Positions 1 to 11,255 of a DNA stretch of 64,000 nucleotides are shown piece by piece. Both the position numbers and the translations under genes were made by a program. The stretch is from Cellulomonas sp. WB94 (GTDB lineage: Bacteria > Actinomycetota > Actinomycetes > Actinomycetales > Cellulomonadaceae). Each line of letters starts with the position of its first letter. Within the stretch, counting starts at the first letter, position 1. Below the pieces are notes generated by a model. The model was given only the letters and a program-made list of their open reading frames with translations. It did no database searches and was not told where the DNA came from. The stretch lies in the NCBI RefSeq assembly GCF_003115775.1, contig NZ_QEES01000007.1:1-64000 (forward strand), written 5' to 3'.

Positions 1-77
1 GACGACCTGGCTCCCCTGCTGATCTATCGTCATGACCCACATACAACAAGGCTAGCGACCTGTTCGTGATCTAACAA

Positions 78-101
78 GCCTCGATGTCGTCGACTCGAGG
101 C
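78..101 (-). terminator. Inverted repeat downstream of aroQ
   Basis: A 7-bp perfect inverted repeat (GCCTCGA / TCGAGGC) with a 10-nt loop lies about 40 nt past the aroQ stop. On the minus strand it is followed by a short T-containing stretch. It could end the aroC-aroK-aroB-aroQ transcript. The stem is short, so this is only moderately likely. Nothing else is recognisable in the first 140 bases. Confidence 0.4.
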
Positions 102-140
102 TCTGCGCATCTAGCGTCCAGAACCCTCGGGTCCACCGGG

Positions 141-584
141 TCAGCTGAGCCGGGAGGCGACTGCCAGCAGCGCGAGGTGGTACGACTCGAAACCGAAGCC
201 CGCAACCGTTCCGGTCGCGACGCCGCCGATCACCGACGTATGCCGGAACGTCTCGCGTGCATACGGGTTCGACAGGTGCACCTCGACGAGCACGAGGCCG
301 GCCTTCGTGACCTGGGCCGCGGCGTCGCGCAGCGCGTAGGAGTAGTGCGTGAACGCGGCCGGGTTGAGCACGACGTGCGTGCCTGAGTCGACGGACTCAT
401 GGAGCCAGCCGACGAGCTCGGACTCGGAGTCGGTCTGGCGGACCTCGACGTCGAGGCCGAGCTCGGCTCCCCAACGGGCGCCCGCGGTGACGAGGTCGGC
501 GTACGACGCGGAGCCGTAGACGTCCGGCTCGCGGACTCCGAGCCGACCGAGGTTGGGACCGTTGAGCACCAGGACACGCGTCAT
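141..584 (-). CDS. aroQ: Type II 3-dehydroquinate dehydratase
   Basis: This 147-aa protein catalyses the third shikimate step, 3-dehydroquinate to 3-dehydroshikimate, as the small dodecameric type II enzyme. Family blocks are in order: [10 protein letters not shown] near the N-terminus with catalytic Tyr23 in [20 protein letters not shown] (Asn74), VEVHLSN (Glu101, His103) and the C-terminal RHTSVI. The length is normal. It starts at ATG 584, 25 nt after the aroB stop, and is the last gene of the minus-strand aroC-hydrolase-aroK-aroB-aroQ run. A hairpin follows its stop. Identification is secure. Confidence 0.96.
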   Translation of the reverse strand: MTRVLVLNGPNLGRLGVREPDVYGSASYADLVTAGARWGAELGLDVEVRQTDSESELVGWLHESVDSGTHVVLNPAAFTHYSYALRDAAAQVTKAGLVLVEVHLSNPYARETFRHTSVIGGVATGTVAGFGFESYHLALLAVASRLS

Positions 585-609
585 GCGCCGAGCCTAGGGG
601 ACGCGAGGC

Positions 610-2344
<1,735 letters not shown>

Positions 2345-2367
2345 AGGGGAACCGTACCGCCCGCCAG

Positions 2368-4218
2368 TCACGTCCCCGGTGGACCGCCCACGAGAACGAC
2401 GACGGCGACGACCGCCAGGACGATCCACGCGAGCACGACGGCCACGAGCGGGCCTGAGAGCTGGATGACGCTGCGCTCCACCAGACCAGTCGCCAGCCAG
2501 CGGGTGAGTGATCGGCGCTGGACAGCCGCGATCGCACGCCAGGCAAGGGCCGCGAGAACGGCGGCGACGACCGCCACGAGGGCCGCGCCGGCGACTGGCG
2601 ACGCGGAGGTGCAGCAGTGCGACCCCGCTGACGTGAACAGCCCGGTCGCCCACGTCAGCCAGCGGTCGACGACGACGGCAACGCTGTCGACCGCGTCGAC
2701 CTGCCGCATCCACCGTCCCCACGCCGCCAGATGGGTCCAGCGGTACGCAACGACGAGGGTCGCCGCCCCGAGCCACGTCACGACGCGCAGGACCAGTGAC
2801 AACCAGTCGCGACCCTCCCAGGGCATCCAGCTCGTCCCTGTGCCGCCGGAGTCGCGCAGGGACGGCCGGGCCCGCAGACCGCGCCGTGCGCCGAGCTGGG
2901 CGCCGCCCGGTGCGAGGGCACCGGGGCGCATGGCGAGCTCACGGATCCTCGGCAACGCTCCGCTCGCGTGGGCGAGCACCCTCGGCACCGTCTCGGCGAG
3001 GTCCGACGCGTAGGACACATGGTCGTGGAGCACCGACATGCCGCCCGGTACCAGCGTGACCCGGTATCCGGACACCCCCTGCTCGACGGCTCGTCCGTTC
3101 GGGACCAGGTCGAACGGCGCCCACAGGTCCAGCCAGTCGACGCCGATGAGCGGGTCGAGGCGAGGGATGGCGCCGTCGCCCGCGAACCGCCTGGACCAAT
3201 AGACCCACTGGAGCGCGCCGATCGCGCAGATCCACGCCACCGGAACGAGCACGAGCGCCGGATGCAGTCCGAACAGCGGCAGTATCGAGAGAGCCGCGAC
3301 GGCGCTCGACGTCGTTGCGGCGGTGGCCCACGACGGGAGCGGGTCGAGGTGCCGCAGGTCGTTGAGCCGCCCGGTCGCGGCGCCGACGGTCGTGAACCTG
3401 GTCGGACGTCGGTCGGGCGGCATGCCTGCGAGGACGCCGTACGCGATCGACCCGCCTTGGGAGTGCGCGAGCACGTGGACCCGGCGGGGGTCGCCGAGGC
3501 GCGCCAGCTCGTGGTCGATGGTCCACCGGACGCGCGCCCTGATGGCCTTCAGGGACGTCGGGTCCTGCAGCGCGGTCGTGACGTCACCGATGCCGGCGCT
3601 GAGGAAGCCGAGGCCACCCGCAACCGCGCGACGCAGACCCGGGATCGGCAGCACCGTCACCACGAGCAGGGCGAGCGCGATAACGGCCAGCACGGGCGCG
3701 AGCAACGCGACCGAGACCAGCTGGAACGTCACCGGGAGGATGCGGGTCAGTGCACCCCACCGACGCACGACCGTCGCGGCCGTACTGGTCCGCTGCGAGC
3801 CGCCAGGCGACAGCGGCTGCACGTCGCGGTGCGCGGACAGCACCGCCTGCGCGACGGCGAGATTCGGGCCGAGCGTGAACAGCCAGCGCACGACCTTTCT
3901 GATGCTCGGCGCCGGGAAGGCGTTCGCCCAGTACGCGTCCACGAACTGCAGCCGCACAACCGGCAGGCCGGCGACGACGCCCGGCGCGTTGACCTCGACC
4001 GTGTAGGCGGGCGGCGCGCCGATGCCCGGCGGGACGACGTCGGTGATCCGCGCGGGCGTCCCGCTGCGCGTGAGGAACTCGACCGCCGACTGCGCCCAGT
4101 CGCGCGCGGTGGCGCCGTCGGACTGGCTGCCGATGCCGTGCACGACGACCAGGCTCAGCTCGGGGACCTCAACCTCGGCGTGAGCTGCGGGGGTCGATCG
4201 TCGGGTCGTGTCGCGCAC
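2368..4218 (-). CDS. Membrane-anchored alpha/beta-hydrolase-like protein
   Basis: A 616-aa protein of unknown substrate. Near the N-terminus is a hydrolase-type VVVHGIGSQ strand-turn. A nucleophile elbow AHSQGG places a candidate serine at 253, and a later His in LHDHVSY may complete the site. Hydrophobic segments at about 166-194, 290-330 and three more in the last 180 residues predict a multi-pass membrane protein with the hydrolase core in between. The start is GTG 4218; the open frame extends upstream into aroC but with arginine-rich, unlikely sequence. It sits inside the aro run between aroC and aroK, where it has no obvious biosynthetic role. Esterase or lipase activity is only an inference. 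Confidence 0.8.
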   Translation of the reverse strand: MRDTTRRSTPAAHAEVEVPELSLVVVHGIGSQSDGATARDWAQSAVEFLTRSGTPARITDVVPPGIGAPPAYTVEVNAPGVVAGLPVVRLQFVDAYWANAFPAPSIRKVVRWLFTLGPNLAVAQAVLSAHRDVQPLSPGGSQRTSTAATVVRRWGALTRILPVTFQLVSVALLAPVLAVIALALLVVTVLPIPGLRRAVAGGLGFLSAGIGDVTTALQDPTSLKAIRARVRWTIDHELARLGDPRRVHVLAHSQGGSIAYGVLAGMPPDRRPTRFTTVGAATGRLNDLRHLDPLPSWATAATTSSAVAALSILPLFGLHPALVLVPVAWICAIGALQWVYWSRRFAGDGAIPRLDPLIGVDWLDLWAPFDLVPNGRAVEQGVSGYRVTLVPGGMSVLHDHVSYASDLAETVPRVLAHASGALPRIRELAMRPGALAPGGAQLGARRGLRARPSLRDSGGTGTSWMPWEGRDWLSLVLRVVTWLGAATLVVAYRWTHLAAWGRWMRQVDAVDSVAVVVDRWLTWATGLFTSAGSHCCTSASPVAGAALVAVVAAVLAALAWRAIAAVQRRSLTRWLATGLVERSVIQLSGPLVAVVLAWIVLAVVAVVVLVGGPPGT

Positions 4219-4286
4219 GTCCCGATCATCCCGGTCTGCCCGGTCGGGCAACAGCCCCCGCCGCCCGGGAATGCCGGGCGCGTTGC

Positions 4287-5477
4287 TCAGCGCTGCAGCT
4301 CGGGGATGGCGTCGAGGTACGCGTGCAGGTTGCGGCGCACCTCGCCCACGGAGTCTCCCCCGCACTTCTCGAGCAGCGCGTCCGCGAGCACGAGCGCGAC
4401 CATCGCTTCCGCGACGACCGCTGCAGGCGGCACGGCACACACGTCGGAACGCTGGTGCAGAGCCTTGGCAGGCTCCGACGACGTGGTGTCGATCGTGTCG
4501 AGCGCTCGCGGCACCGTCGAGATGGGCTTCATCGCGGCGCGGACACGCACGATCTCTCCGTTGGTCATGCCGCCCTCAAGGCCGCCGGCCCGGTTGGTCC
4601 GCCGCACGATCCGGCCCGACGCATCCCGCTCGATCTCGTCGTGCGCCTGCGAACCCCGGCGTGCCGCGGTCCGGAAGCCGTCGCCGACCTCGACGCCCTT
4701 GATGGCCTGGATGCCCATGAGGGCACCGGCGAGCCGCGCGTCGAGGCGACGGTCGGCGTGCACGTACGAGCCGAGACCGGACGGGACGCCGTACGCGAGC
4801 ACCTCGACGACCCCGCCGAGCGTGTCGCCCGCGTCATGGCAGTCGTCGATCTCGGCGACCATCGCGGCCGACGAATCGGCGTCGAGGCAGCGCACCGGGT
4901 CCGCGTCGAGCGCGTCCACGTCGTCGGGCGTGGGCAGCGCGGCGTCGTCGGGCACCGCGACCGGACCGATCGCCACGACGTGCGAGACGAGCCGGATTCC
5001 TGCGGCCTGCTCGAGGAAATGGGCCGCGACAACCCCCAGGGCGACACGCGTCGCGGTCTCGCGGGCGCTCGCTCGCTCCAGCACTGGACGGGCGTCGTCG
5101 AACGCGAACTTGCGCATGCCCACGAGGTCGGCGTGGCCGGGCCGGGGACGCGTGAGCGGGGCGTTGCGCGCGCGGTTCAGCTTCTCGGGGTCGTCGACCG
5201 GGTCCGCGGACATCACGTCGACCCACTTGGGCCACTCGGAGTTGCCGATCTCGATCGCGACCGGGCCGCCCTGGGTCTCCCCCAGGCGCACGCCGCCGAG
5301 GATCCGCACCTCGTCCTGCTCGAACTTCATCCGTGCGCCGCGCCCGTAGCCGAGGCGCCGACGGGCGAGCGCCGCCCGGATGTCGGCGGACTCGACCGCG
5401 ACGCCGGCCGGCACCCCCTCGAGGATGCCGACCAGCGCCTGGCCGTGGGACTCACCGGATGTCAACCAACGAAGCAT
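4287..5477 (-). CDS. aroC: Chorismate synthase
   Basis: This 396-aa FMN-dependent enzyme turns EPSP into chorismate, the branch point for aromatic amino acids and folate. It starts with the family-typical [12 protein letters not shown]. Other conserved parts include [19 protein letters not shown], the [14 protein letters not shown] block and GGMTNGE. An ATG nine bases upstream (5486) is in frame, but GGGAAG is spaced correctly only for the ATG at 5477, and homologues begin MLRWLT. It lies directly downstream of the pilus genes and 68 nt before the hydrolase gene. Confidence 0.96.
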   Translation of the reverse strand: MLRWLTSGESHGQALVGILEGVPAGVAVESADIRAALARRRLGYGRGARMKFEQDEVRILGGVRLGETQGGPVAIEIGNSEWPKWVDVMSADPVDDPEKLNRARNAPLTRPRPGHADLVGMRKFAFDDARPVLERASARETATRVALGVVAAHFLEQAAGIRLVSHVVAIGPVAVPDDAALPTPDDVDALDADPVRCLDADSSAAMVAEIDDCHDAGDTLGGVVEVLAYGVPSGLGSYVHADRRLDARLAGALMGIQAIKGVEVGDGFRTAARRGSQAHDEIERDASGRIVRRTNRAGGLEGGMTNGEIVRVRAAMKPISTVPRALDTIDTTSSEPAKALHQRSDVCAVPPAAVVAEAMVALVLADALLEKCGGDSVGEVRRNLHAYLDAIPELQR

Positions 5478-5537
5478 GGTGCGCATCTTCCCATGTCGGG
5501 CGGGGCTTGGAGCGCCTCATCCGGGCCGTGGGTCGTG

Positions 5538-6344
5538 CTACTTGCCGCCGAGCGGGATGAGCGGGTTCTTGCCGGCGACGGCACCCGGGAGCGCGGGCAC
5601 CGCGGCGGCAGGATCCGCTGGAGCTTGGATCGCGGTGGGGTCTGTCAGGACATACGTGAAGCCGGTGACCGCCAGCTCGATGTCCCCGATCGCGGTCGCG
5701 GGGCGGCCACCCCCGGCGACGATCTGGGCCTGCGACGTCCCCGTCAGCCCTGTCACGAGGAACAGTCGCGGCGTGGCGTTCTGCAGGTCGCTGAGAAAGG
5801 CCAACCCGTTGTCGTAGGTGCCGACCACGGTCATCGTGAAGGGAATTGCCGCAAAGCCCGTGGGTCCTGCGTTGGCGACAGGCGCGGCAGCTGTAGCGCT
5901 CGTCGCGTCTGTTCCTGTGGCGTCTGCGGCGGTGGCCTCGGCGGTTGGTGCAGGGGTCGGCACGGCTGCTGCTGCCGCGGCGGACACGACCGGGACGACC
6001 ATCTCCGCCACCGACGGGTTCACGGAAGTCAGCGTCACCGAGTGCGCGACGGCGATCGCGTCGAGCTGCCGGAGATAGCCGGACAGGTCGGCGCCGACCG
6101 GGATCTGCACCCGGACTGCCGCGAGGTCCGCCTTGTACTCGGGAAGCTTGGCGAAGTCCGCCGCGAGCTGCGTGATCTTCCGCTGCAGCAGCTCGTTGGA
6201 CTGCTGAGTCGACTCGACCTCGGCGCGCGTCTCGGACGCCGTGGCCAGCGTCGGGGACACCGCGAGGAAGTATGTCGCGACCATGATGACCAGCGCGACG
6301 AAGACCGTTCCGCCGATCCAGGTACTCCTCTTGGCTCCGCCCAT
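5538..6344 (-). CDS. pilO: Type IV pilus inner-membrane protein PilO-like
   Basis: A 268-aa bitopic protein: short cytoplasmic N-terminus, one transmembrane helix at about 10-32, a coiled-coil stretch (about 35-65), and an extracytoplasmic ferredoxin-like domain interrupted by an Ala/Thr/Pro-rich linker (about 120-165). PilO pairs with PilN and aligns the PilM/PilC platform with the fibre. ATG 6344 follows the pilN stop by one base, with GAAGGGA upstream as the ribosome site; a longer reading from 6389 would overlap pilN heavily. Assignment rests on position after pilM-pilN and topology more than on motifs. Confidence 0.85.
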   Translation of the reverse strand: MGGAKRSTWIGGTVFVALVIMVATYFLAVSPTLATASETRAEVESTQQSNELLQRKITQLAADFAKLPEYKADLAAVRVQIPVGADLSGYLRQLDAIAVAHSVTLTSVNPSVAEMVVPVVSAAAAAAVPTPAPTAEATAADATGTDATSATAAAPVANAGPTGFAAIPFTMTVVGTYDNGLAFLSDLQNATPRLFLVTGLTGTSQAQIVAGGGRPATAIGDIELAVTGFTYVLTDPTAIQAPADPAAAVPALPGAVAGKNPLIPLGGK

Positions 6345-6345
6345 G

Positions 6346-7044
6346 TCACTTGGTCCCTTCAGCTGCGGCGAACCGCTTGGCGTACGCAACGTCCGTGACC
6401 TGGACGGTCGAGTTCACGGTGTAGTAGACGACCTTGTTGGTCTCGCCGATCGCGGTCGTCGACACCCACGCGTCGGAGAAGCCTGGGACGGCATTGAGGG
6501 CGTCGATCCATGCGGCCGTGTCAGGCAAGGTATCGATGCGCCCACTGAACTGGATCTGCCCGACGCTGGCCGATTGCAGGACACTGCCTGGTGCCGCCGC
6601 CGCTGTCATCGGCGTCGCTCCCGTGACGGTGATGGTCTCGAGGCTGACGCCCGCCGGCATCACCGCCGTGATCGCGTCGAGGTAGTTCTTCCACTGCACC
6701 TCGGTCGACATCCCGAGAGTCCGCGCCGCCTTCGCGTTCGCCAGAGCGTTCAGCACGAGCGGCACCTCGGCGTACTGCTGCTGCTCCTTCTGAAGCCGAG
6801 CAGTCTCGTCCTGCGCAGTGACCAGGTCAGACTGCGCAGCGGCGGCGGACATGAGGCTCACGCCGTAGGCCAGCACGCAGAGCACGAGCGTCGCGAGCAG
6901 ACTCACGCCAAGCCACCGCTTGAGGACCTTCAGGCCACGCTTGGCGCGGACCTCGGGCGGCAGGAGGTTCACCTGCGGCAGCGACACGCCGATCAGCGTC
7001 GGTCCAGCGTTCTTCGGCTTCGAGCGATCCATCACGGCGGTCAT
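6346..7044 (-). CDS. pilN: Type IV pilus assembly protein PilN
   Basis: A 232-aa bitopic membrane protein. The cytoplasmic N-terminus carries VNLLPPEVRAKRGLK, the PilN-type NLLP motif that docks into PilM. One transmembrane helix spans about residues 45-68, followed by a coiled coil and an extracytoplasmic domain resembling the Fimbrial_PilN fold. ATG 7044 overlaps the pilM stop by 4 nt (ATGA), so the pair is translationally coupled. Confidence 0.9.
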   Translation of the reverse strand: MTAVMDRSKPKNAGPTLIGVSLPQVNLLPPEVRAKRGLKVLKRWLGVSLLATLVLCVLAYGVSLMSAAAAQSDLVTAQDETARLQKEQQQYAEVPLVLNALANAKAARTLGMSTEVQWKNYLDAITAVMPAGVSLETITVTGATPMTAAAAPGSVLQSASVGQIQFSGRIDTLPDTAAWIDALNAVPGFSDAWVSTTAIGETNKVVYYTVNSTVQVTDVAYAKRFAAAEGTK

Positions 7045-8105
7045 GCGGCAACTCCGTAGGCAAGGCCGATCGGCAGGGCGACCAGAGACTCGAGTCCGGC
7101 AAGCGCGCCCCGAGGCATCGACTTGCCGATCTTGAGGCCGGCCAGCGGATCGCCGAGCGTCACCGGCAGGCGACCCGCGCTCGACAGGTACTGGCCGAGC
7201 CCAGGCAGGTGTGAGCCGCCGCCTGTCATGACGGCGACCTCGATCGCCGCCCCCGGGTTGTTGCCCGAGTAGTAGACGAAGGTGTTGCGCACGGCCTCGA
7301 CGAGAGTCCGCGCTACGTTGCTGATGGCCTCTGCCGCGACGGCCTGCTCAGGCCCGACGGCGAAGCCGACACCGATCTCCCGCTTGAGCATCTCGGCCTC
7401 GGGGGCCGCGATCCCGAGCGCGGCCGCGACGCCGTTCGTCACGTTCTGCCCACCCAGGGGCAGCGTCCTGATGAGGCGCGGCACACCGTGCACGGCGATC
7501 ACCACGTTCGTCACGCTTGCGCCGATGTCGACGAGTGCGACGATCCGCTGGGCCAGGTCGCCTCGCGCCACCGAGCGCAGCAGGGCGAACGCGTTGAGGT
7601 CGACCATCGTCGGGTGCAACCCGGCGCTCTCGGCAGCGAGCACGTTCGCGCTGACCGTGTCGCGCTGAGCAGCGACGAGCATCCCCTGGACGGTCCGTCC
7701 GTTCGGCCCGTCGAACTCGCTCGTCGGGAAGTAGTCGAGCAACGCCTCGTCGGTCGACATCGGCAGCAGCTCCTGCACCTGGAACGGCAGCGAGGCCTTG
7801 AGCTGGGGCAGCGGCATCCACGGGAGGTCGAGCTCGCGGACCAGGACGCGCTGGTTCCCGACGCCGATCACGACCTCGCGTGAGCTGAACTTCTGCTGGA
7901 GCCACAGCTGGCGGAGCGCAGTTGCGACGGTCTCCGGCTGGATGGCCTCACCGTCGCGCACCGCGCCCATCGGGAGCGGGACCTGCCCGTAGCGGAGCAG
8001 CGTGGCGCCGCCCTTGCCGGTCGGCCCACCGCTACCGAACTCGAGCTCTGCAGCCCGGACAGCCGTGGTGCCGATGTCGAGCCCGATCACCCGGGTGCTG
8101 GCCAC
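7041..8105 (-). CDS. pilM: Type IV pilus assembly ATPase-fold protein PilM
   Basis: A 354-aa actin/FtsA-like cytoplasmic protein of the PilMNO platform. The phosphate-1 loop GLDIGTTAVRAAE lies at 8-20; ALVDIGASVTNVV and MTGGGSHLPGL are the later nucleotide-binding loops. It is the cytoplasmic adaptor that binds the PilN N-terminus and links it to the motors. It starts at GTG 8105 with AAAGGGG six bases upstream. A 109-nt gap to the prepilin peptidase gene separates it from the upstream genes and may hold its own promoter. Confidence 0.94.
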   Translation of the reverse strand: MASTRVIGLDIGTTAVRAAELEFGSGGPTGKGGATLLRYGQVPLPMGAVRDGEAIQPETVATALRQLWLQQKFSSREVVIGVGNQRVLVRELDLPWMPLPQLKASLPFQVQELLPMSTDEALLDYFPTSEFDGPNGRTVQGMLVAAQRDTVSANVLAAESAGLHPTMVDLNAFALLRSVARGDLAQRIVALVDIGASVTNVVIAVHGVPRLIRTLPLGGQNVTNGVAAALGIAAPEAEMLKREIGVGFAVGPEQAVAAEAISNVARTLVEAVRNTFVYYSGNNPGAAIEVAVMTGGGSHLPGLGQYLSSAGRLPVTLGDPLAGLKIGKSMPRGALAGLESLVALPIGLAYGVAA

Positions 8106-8214
8106 TGGTGCCCCTTTCGATTCCGAACGCTTCCGTTCCCTCTATCGGGCGTACGCCAGGGGACCTTGAGCGGGTGACATGGATTCGTCCCGAAGCGTTG
8201 CTCCGACGCCGGTC

Positions 8215-9033
8215 TCAGAGCACACCCAGATACCAGTCGGCGATCGCCTGCCCGCAGGCGATCCCTACAGCTGCACCAAGGAGGAGCCACGGACCGAACG
8301 GGATCCCCGTCTTGCGGTTGGCGCGTCCCGCCACCAGCAGACCGATCGCAAACAGGCCGCCGAGGAGGAACGCAGCGAACCAGCCGACGACGAGAGCGCC
8401 CCACCCGATCCAGCCGAGGAACAGCCCGAGCACACCGGCCAGCTTCACGTCGCCGAAGCCCATGCCGGCCGGGTAGACGACCATGAGCGCGAAGTACACG
8501 GCGTACAGTGCCGCGCCGGCGAGGAGCGCGCGTCCCAGCGCGGACCAGTCACTCGCGCCGCCCGGGTTCCAGCTCGCCAGCGCCAGCAGGGCGATCGCGG
8601 CTGGATACGACGGCAGCACGATCGCGTTCGGCAGCCTCTTCGTGTCGAGGTCGATGAGCGCGAGCGCGACCGAGACCGCGGCGAGGAACAGATAGGCCGG
8701 CAGTGCCCAGCTCAACCCGAAGTGCCACGCCGTGAGTCCGAACAGCACGCCCGTGCTGGCCTCGACCAGCGGGTAGCGCCGAGAGATCGGCTCACCGCAG
8801 TCCCGGCATCGGCCGCGGAGGATCAACCACGAGATCACCGGAACGTTGTCGCGTGCGCGGATCACGTGGCCGCACCTCGGGCAGGCGCTGGGCGGGGAGA
8901 CGATCGACTCGCCGCGGGGAACGCGCCAGATCACGACGTTGAGGAAGGAGCCGATCAAGAGGCCTACACCTGCGGCGATGACAATTACGATTGCGGCAAC
9001 GGTGCCCGCAGACACTCCGTACTCAACGATCAC
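8215..9033 (-). CDS. pilD: Prepilin leader peptidase / N-methyltransferase (A24)
   Basis: A 272-aa integral membrane aspartic protease that removes the class III leader from the prepilins of this locus and methylates the new N-terminus. The N-terminal methyltransferase domain keeps two CxxC pairs (Cys51/54 and Cys76/79), which bind zinc in the bifunctional family. The protease aspartates are in LIDLDTKRLPN (Asp128/Asp130) and GFGDVKLAG (Asp195). About eight hydrophobic segments are visible. It starts 9 nt after the PilX-like gene. Confidence 0.95.
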   Translation of the reverse strand: MIVEYGVSAGTVAAIVIVIAAGVGLLIGSFLNVVIWRVPRGESIVSPPSACPRCGHVIRARDNVPVISWLILRGRCRDCGEPISRRYPLVEASTGVLFGLTAWHFGLSWALPAYLFLAAVSVALALIDLDTKRLPNAIVLPSYPAAIALLALASWNPGGASDWSALGRALLAGAALYAVYFALMVVYPAGMGFGDVKLAGVLGLFLGWIGWGALVVGWFAAFLLGGLFAIGLLVAGRANRKTGIPFGPWLLLGAAVGIACGQAIADWYLGVL

Positions 9034-9042
9034 CGACTGGCC

Positions 9043-10587
9043 TCAGGATGTCTCTCGCTTGGCGACGATCTCTGCAGAATACGACATCGCGCTGATGTTC
9101 TGGATGCCGGTGACGGGGAGGAGGCTGTAGGAGAGGTCCATGACGTTGTTGATCTCGGCGACGCACCCGCTGAAGATCTGGCCGATGATCTCGCTGTTAC
9201 CCGACGCCGAGTAGAACTTGTTCGGTGTGTACATGAGCAGCCGGATGTTCTCGTCGGCGGTGATGTGGTTGTTCACATCGATCCCGACCTTCGTGCAGTC
9301 GGGCGTGTGGTAGTCCTGGATGAAGTACAGATTCTTCAGCGCACCTGGAGTGCCGACGAAGTGCGGGCGACCCGTGATGTTGAAGGCCTGGCCGTTCGCA
9401 TTGAGTCCGCGCGCGAAGATCGCAACGTCCTTGTTGAGGTACATCACCTGGCCGTTGACGTTCGTGAAGTCGACGGTGCAGTCGTTGGGCATCCGGACGA
9501 GCGTGTTCTGCGTCAGCGTGGGTCCGCTGTTCTTCAACCAGTATCCGAGCGATGCCGGGTTGCCGAAGTCGGCAATGCACGTCGGAAATGTGATGGTGGT
9601 AAACCCCAGGCCCAGCCCGGGAGGATCGGTGACCGGTTCAGTCCAGTGAGCGTCGGTCAACTCAGGAAATGTCGCTGTGGGCGGCGGGTTGATGGACTGG
9701 CCCGAGTTGCACTTCGCGCTCGGGCAGGCTGAACCCGAGACCGCTACATGGGCCCATGCCTTGCCGCCGAAGACCTTGTTCGACTGAGCGCCGAGCTGGT
9801 TGAGGAAGATGCTCCCCGACGACGACTTGATGTCACCCACCATGGTCATGCTGTTGGGGTTGGCCGTGACGTTTCCGACAGCCCAGACATCGCCGGCGAT
9901 CCAGTCGCAGTCGTTCTCGAACGTGACAGTCGTCCCTGCGTAGACAGATCCGTAGATCTGGCCCCGGCAATTGACGTAGCCGTTCGAGTAGACGTCGCCG
10001 TTGTTCGCGCCGTTCTCGCCGTTGACCACCGTGTTGTTGTTAGTGATCGTCACGCCGTCGTTGCCGAAGATCGCCTGCTTCATGTTGACATTGAGGTGCA
10101 GGTTGATGATGGTCTCGAAGTGCCGCACCACCGCTGCCTTGTTGGGGAGAGGGGTTGACGTCGTTGTCGCGCGCACGGCAGCCGTCCGCGCCTCGATGGC
10201 GCCGCTTGCCACGTCCGCACAGTTCATCGGCGATCCGTCAGCCTGGAAGTACGTGACGGTGGACGTGACAGTCAGGTCGTCTCGGCCGACGCGCGAAGTG
10301 AACGCAGGGACGGTGCCGCACAGCGTCCCGTCGGTCAGTGAGCTCACGGACGCATGGTCGATCTGCGAGACGAGCTCGTCCACCTGGCCCTCGGCACTCG
10401 CGATGGACACTGCCCGTTGCCGCTCCCGGCCAGACAGACCGTTCTCCCGCAGGACGAGCACGAGGATGGTCGCCACCACGGCCGAGACGAGCATGATCAC
10501 CGCAACGGCGATCACCATCGCGATACCCGCCTCGCGGTCAGAGCCGCGGGCGTTCGACCAGACTGCCTGTGCACGGAGGGGCTTCAC
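9043..10587 (-). CDS. PilX/GspK-like minor prepilin with repetitive surface domain
   Basis: A 514-aa protein with a prepilin-type N-terminus (REAG|IAMVIAVAVIML). The pilin helix has Ile rather than Glu at +5, as in PilX/GspK tip pilins. Residues of about 165-280 are rich in Asn/Gly with repeated G-x-V/I turns (GDVYSNGYV, GSVYAGTTV, GDVWAVGNV), suggesting a beta-solenoid like those attached to other PilX-type proteins. Several Cys may form disulfides. GTG 10587 overlaps the preceding stop by 4 nt; sequence upstream of it in frame is Arg-rich and rejected. It probably sits at the pilus tip; adhesion is inference. Confidence 0.82.
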   Translation of the reverse strand: MKPLRAQAVWSNARGSDREAGIAMVIAVAVIMLVSAVVATILVLVLRENGLSGRERQRAVSIASAEGQVDELVSQIDHASVSSLTDGTLCGTVPAFTSRVGRDDLTVTSTVTYFQADGSPMNCADVASGAIEARTAAVRATTTSTPLPNKAAVVRHFETIINLHLNVNMKQAIFGNDGVTITNNNTVVNGENGANNGDVYSNGYVNCRGQIYGSVYAGTTVTFENDCDWIAGDVWAVGNVTANPNSMTMVGDIKSSSGSIFLNQLGAQSNKVFGGKAWAHVAVSGSACPSAKCNSGQSINPPPTATFPELTDAHWTEPVTDPPGLGLGFTTITFPTCIADFGNPASLGYWLKNSGPTLTQNTLVRMPNDCTVDFTNVNGQVMYLNKDVAIFARGLNANGQAFNITGRPHFVGTPGALKNLYFIQDYHTPDCTKVGIDVNNHITADENIRLLMYTPNKFYSASGNSEIIGQIFSGCVAEINNVMDLSYSLLPVTGIQNISAMSYSAEIVAKRETS

Positions 10588-11255
10588 GGCGTCCAACCTT
10601 CTGAGGGAACGGGCTCGCACCGTCCTGTGTCGTAGCCGTAGCTCGTGTTGCGCCCCGAGATCGAGGAAGCGATGGACACGTTGATGTCCCTGTCCGCGTC
10701 GTACGACTTCAGGCCGACATCCAGGAGTCGGCGGTCGTAGGGCGTCGCCGCCCCTTGGAGCTCGAATGGTGGATTCGTGGCATCGAGCGTCAGGCCACGA
10801 GCGACGGTGCGCCATGGTGTCACGTCGTTCGACGTGGACCAGAGCGGGTCCCAGTTTCTGGTCCGAAGGATCGCCTTGCCGTTGCCGCCAGGAGAAACCT
10901 CGAGGACCTGCCACTGGACGCACCGAGAGATTCCGTTGGTCTGGGTGAAGATCCGCATGCAACTGCCACGGTCCGTGCCGTCTGCCGCCTTGATGCATGA
11001 GAGGACCGCGGTGGGCTCGTCCTTGGGACTGAACAAGACGTTGCCTGAACGCATCTGCTTGCTGATGTCAGCGAGACCCACCCGGATCTCGCTCTGCGCA
11101 TCCGCCCGGTTGAAGGCGCCGTTGCTAACGGTCATGAGCGTGATGAGAGCACCCATGACGATGGTGATGACGATGGTGAAGATCGTCATCGAGACGAGCA
11201 GCTCGACGAGTGTTGTCCCTTGGTCGCTCTTGGCGCGACCGCTCTGGTTAGCCAA
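10584..11255 (-). CDS. PilW-like minor prepilin
   Basis: A 223-aa prepilin. The leader ends at Gly in DQG|TTLVELLVSM, with Glu at +5 and a hydrophobic helix after it; Thr instead of Phe at +1 is unusual but tolerated. Two Cys pairs lie in the globular part (SCIK...GSCM, and SRCV with the late GRCEP). It begins at TTG 11255, 8 nt inside the end of the gene before it. No strong ribosome site is visible, so coupling is likely. Its stop overlaps the PilX-like start. Confidence 0.82.
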   Translation of the reverse strand: MANQSGRAKSDQGTTLVELLVSMTIFTIVITIVMGALITLMTVSNGAFNRADAQSEIRVGLADISKQMRSGNVLFSPKDEPTAVLSCIKAADGTDRGSCMRIFTQTNGISRCVQWQVLEVSPGGNGKAILRTRNWDPLWSTSNDVTPWRTVARGLTLDATNPPFELQGAATPYDRRLLDVGLKSYDADRDINVSIASSISGRNTSYGYDTGRCEPVPSEGWTP

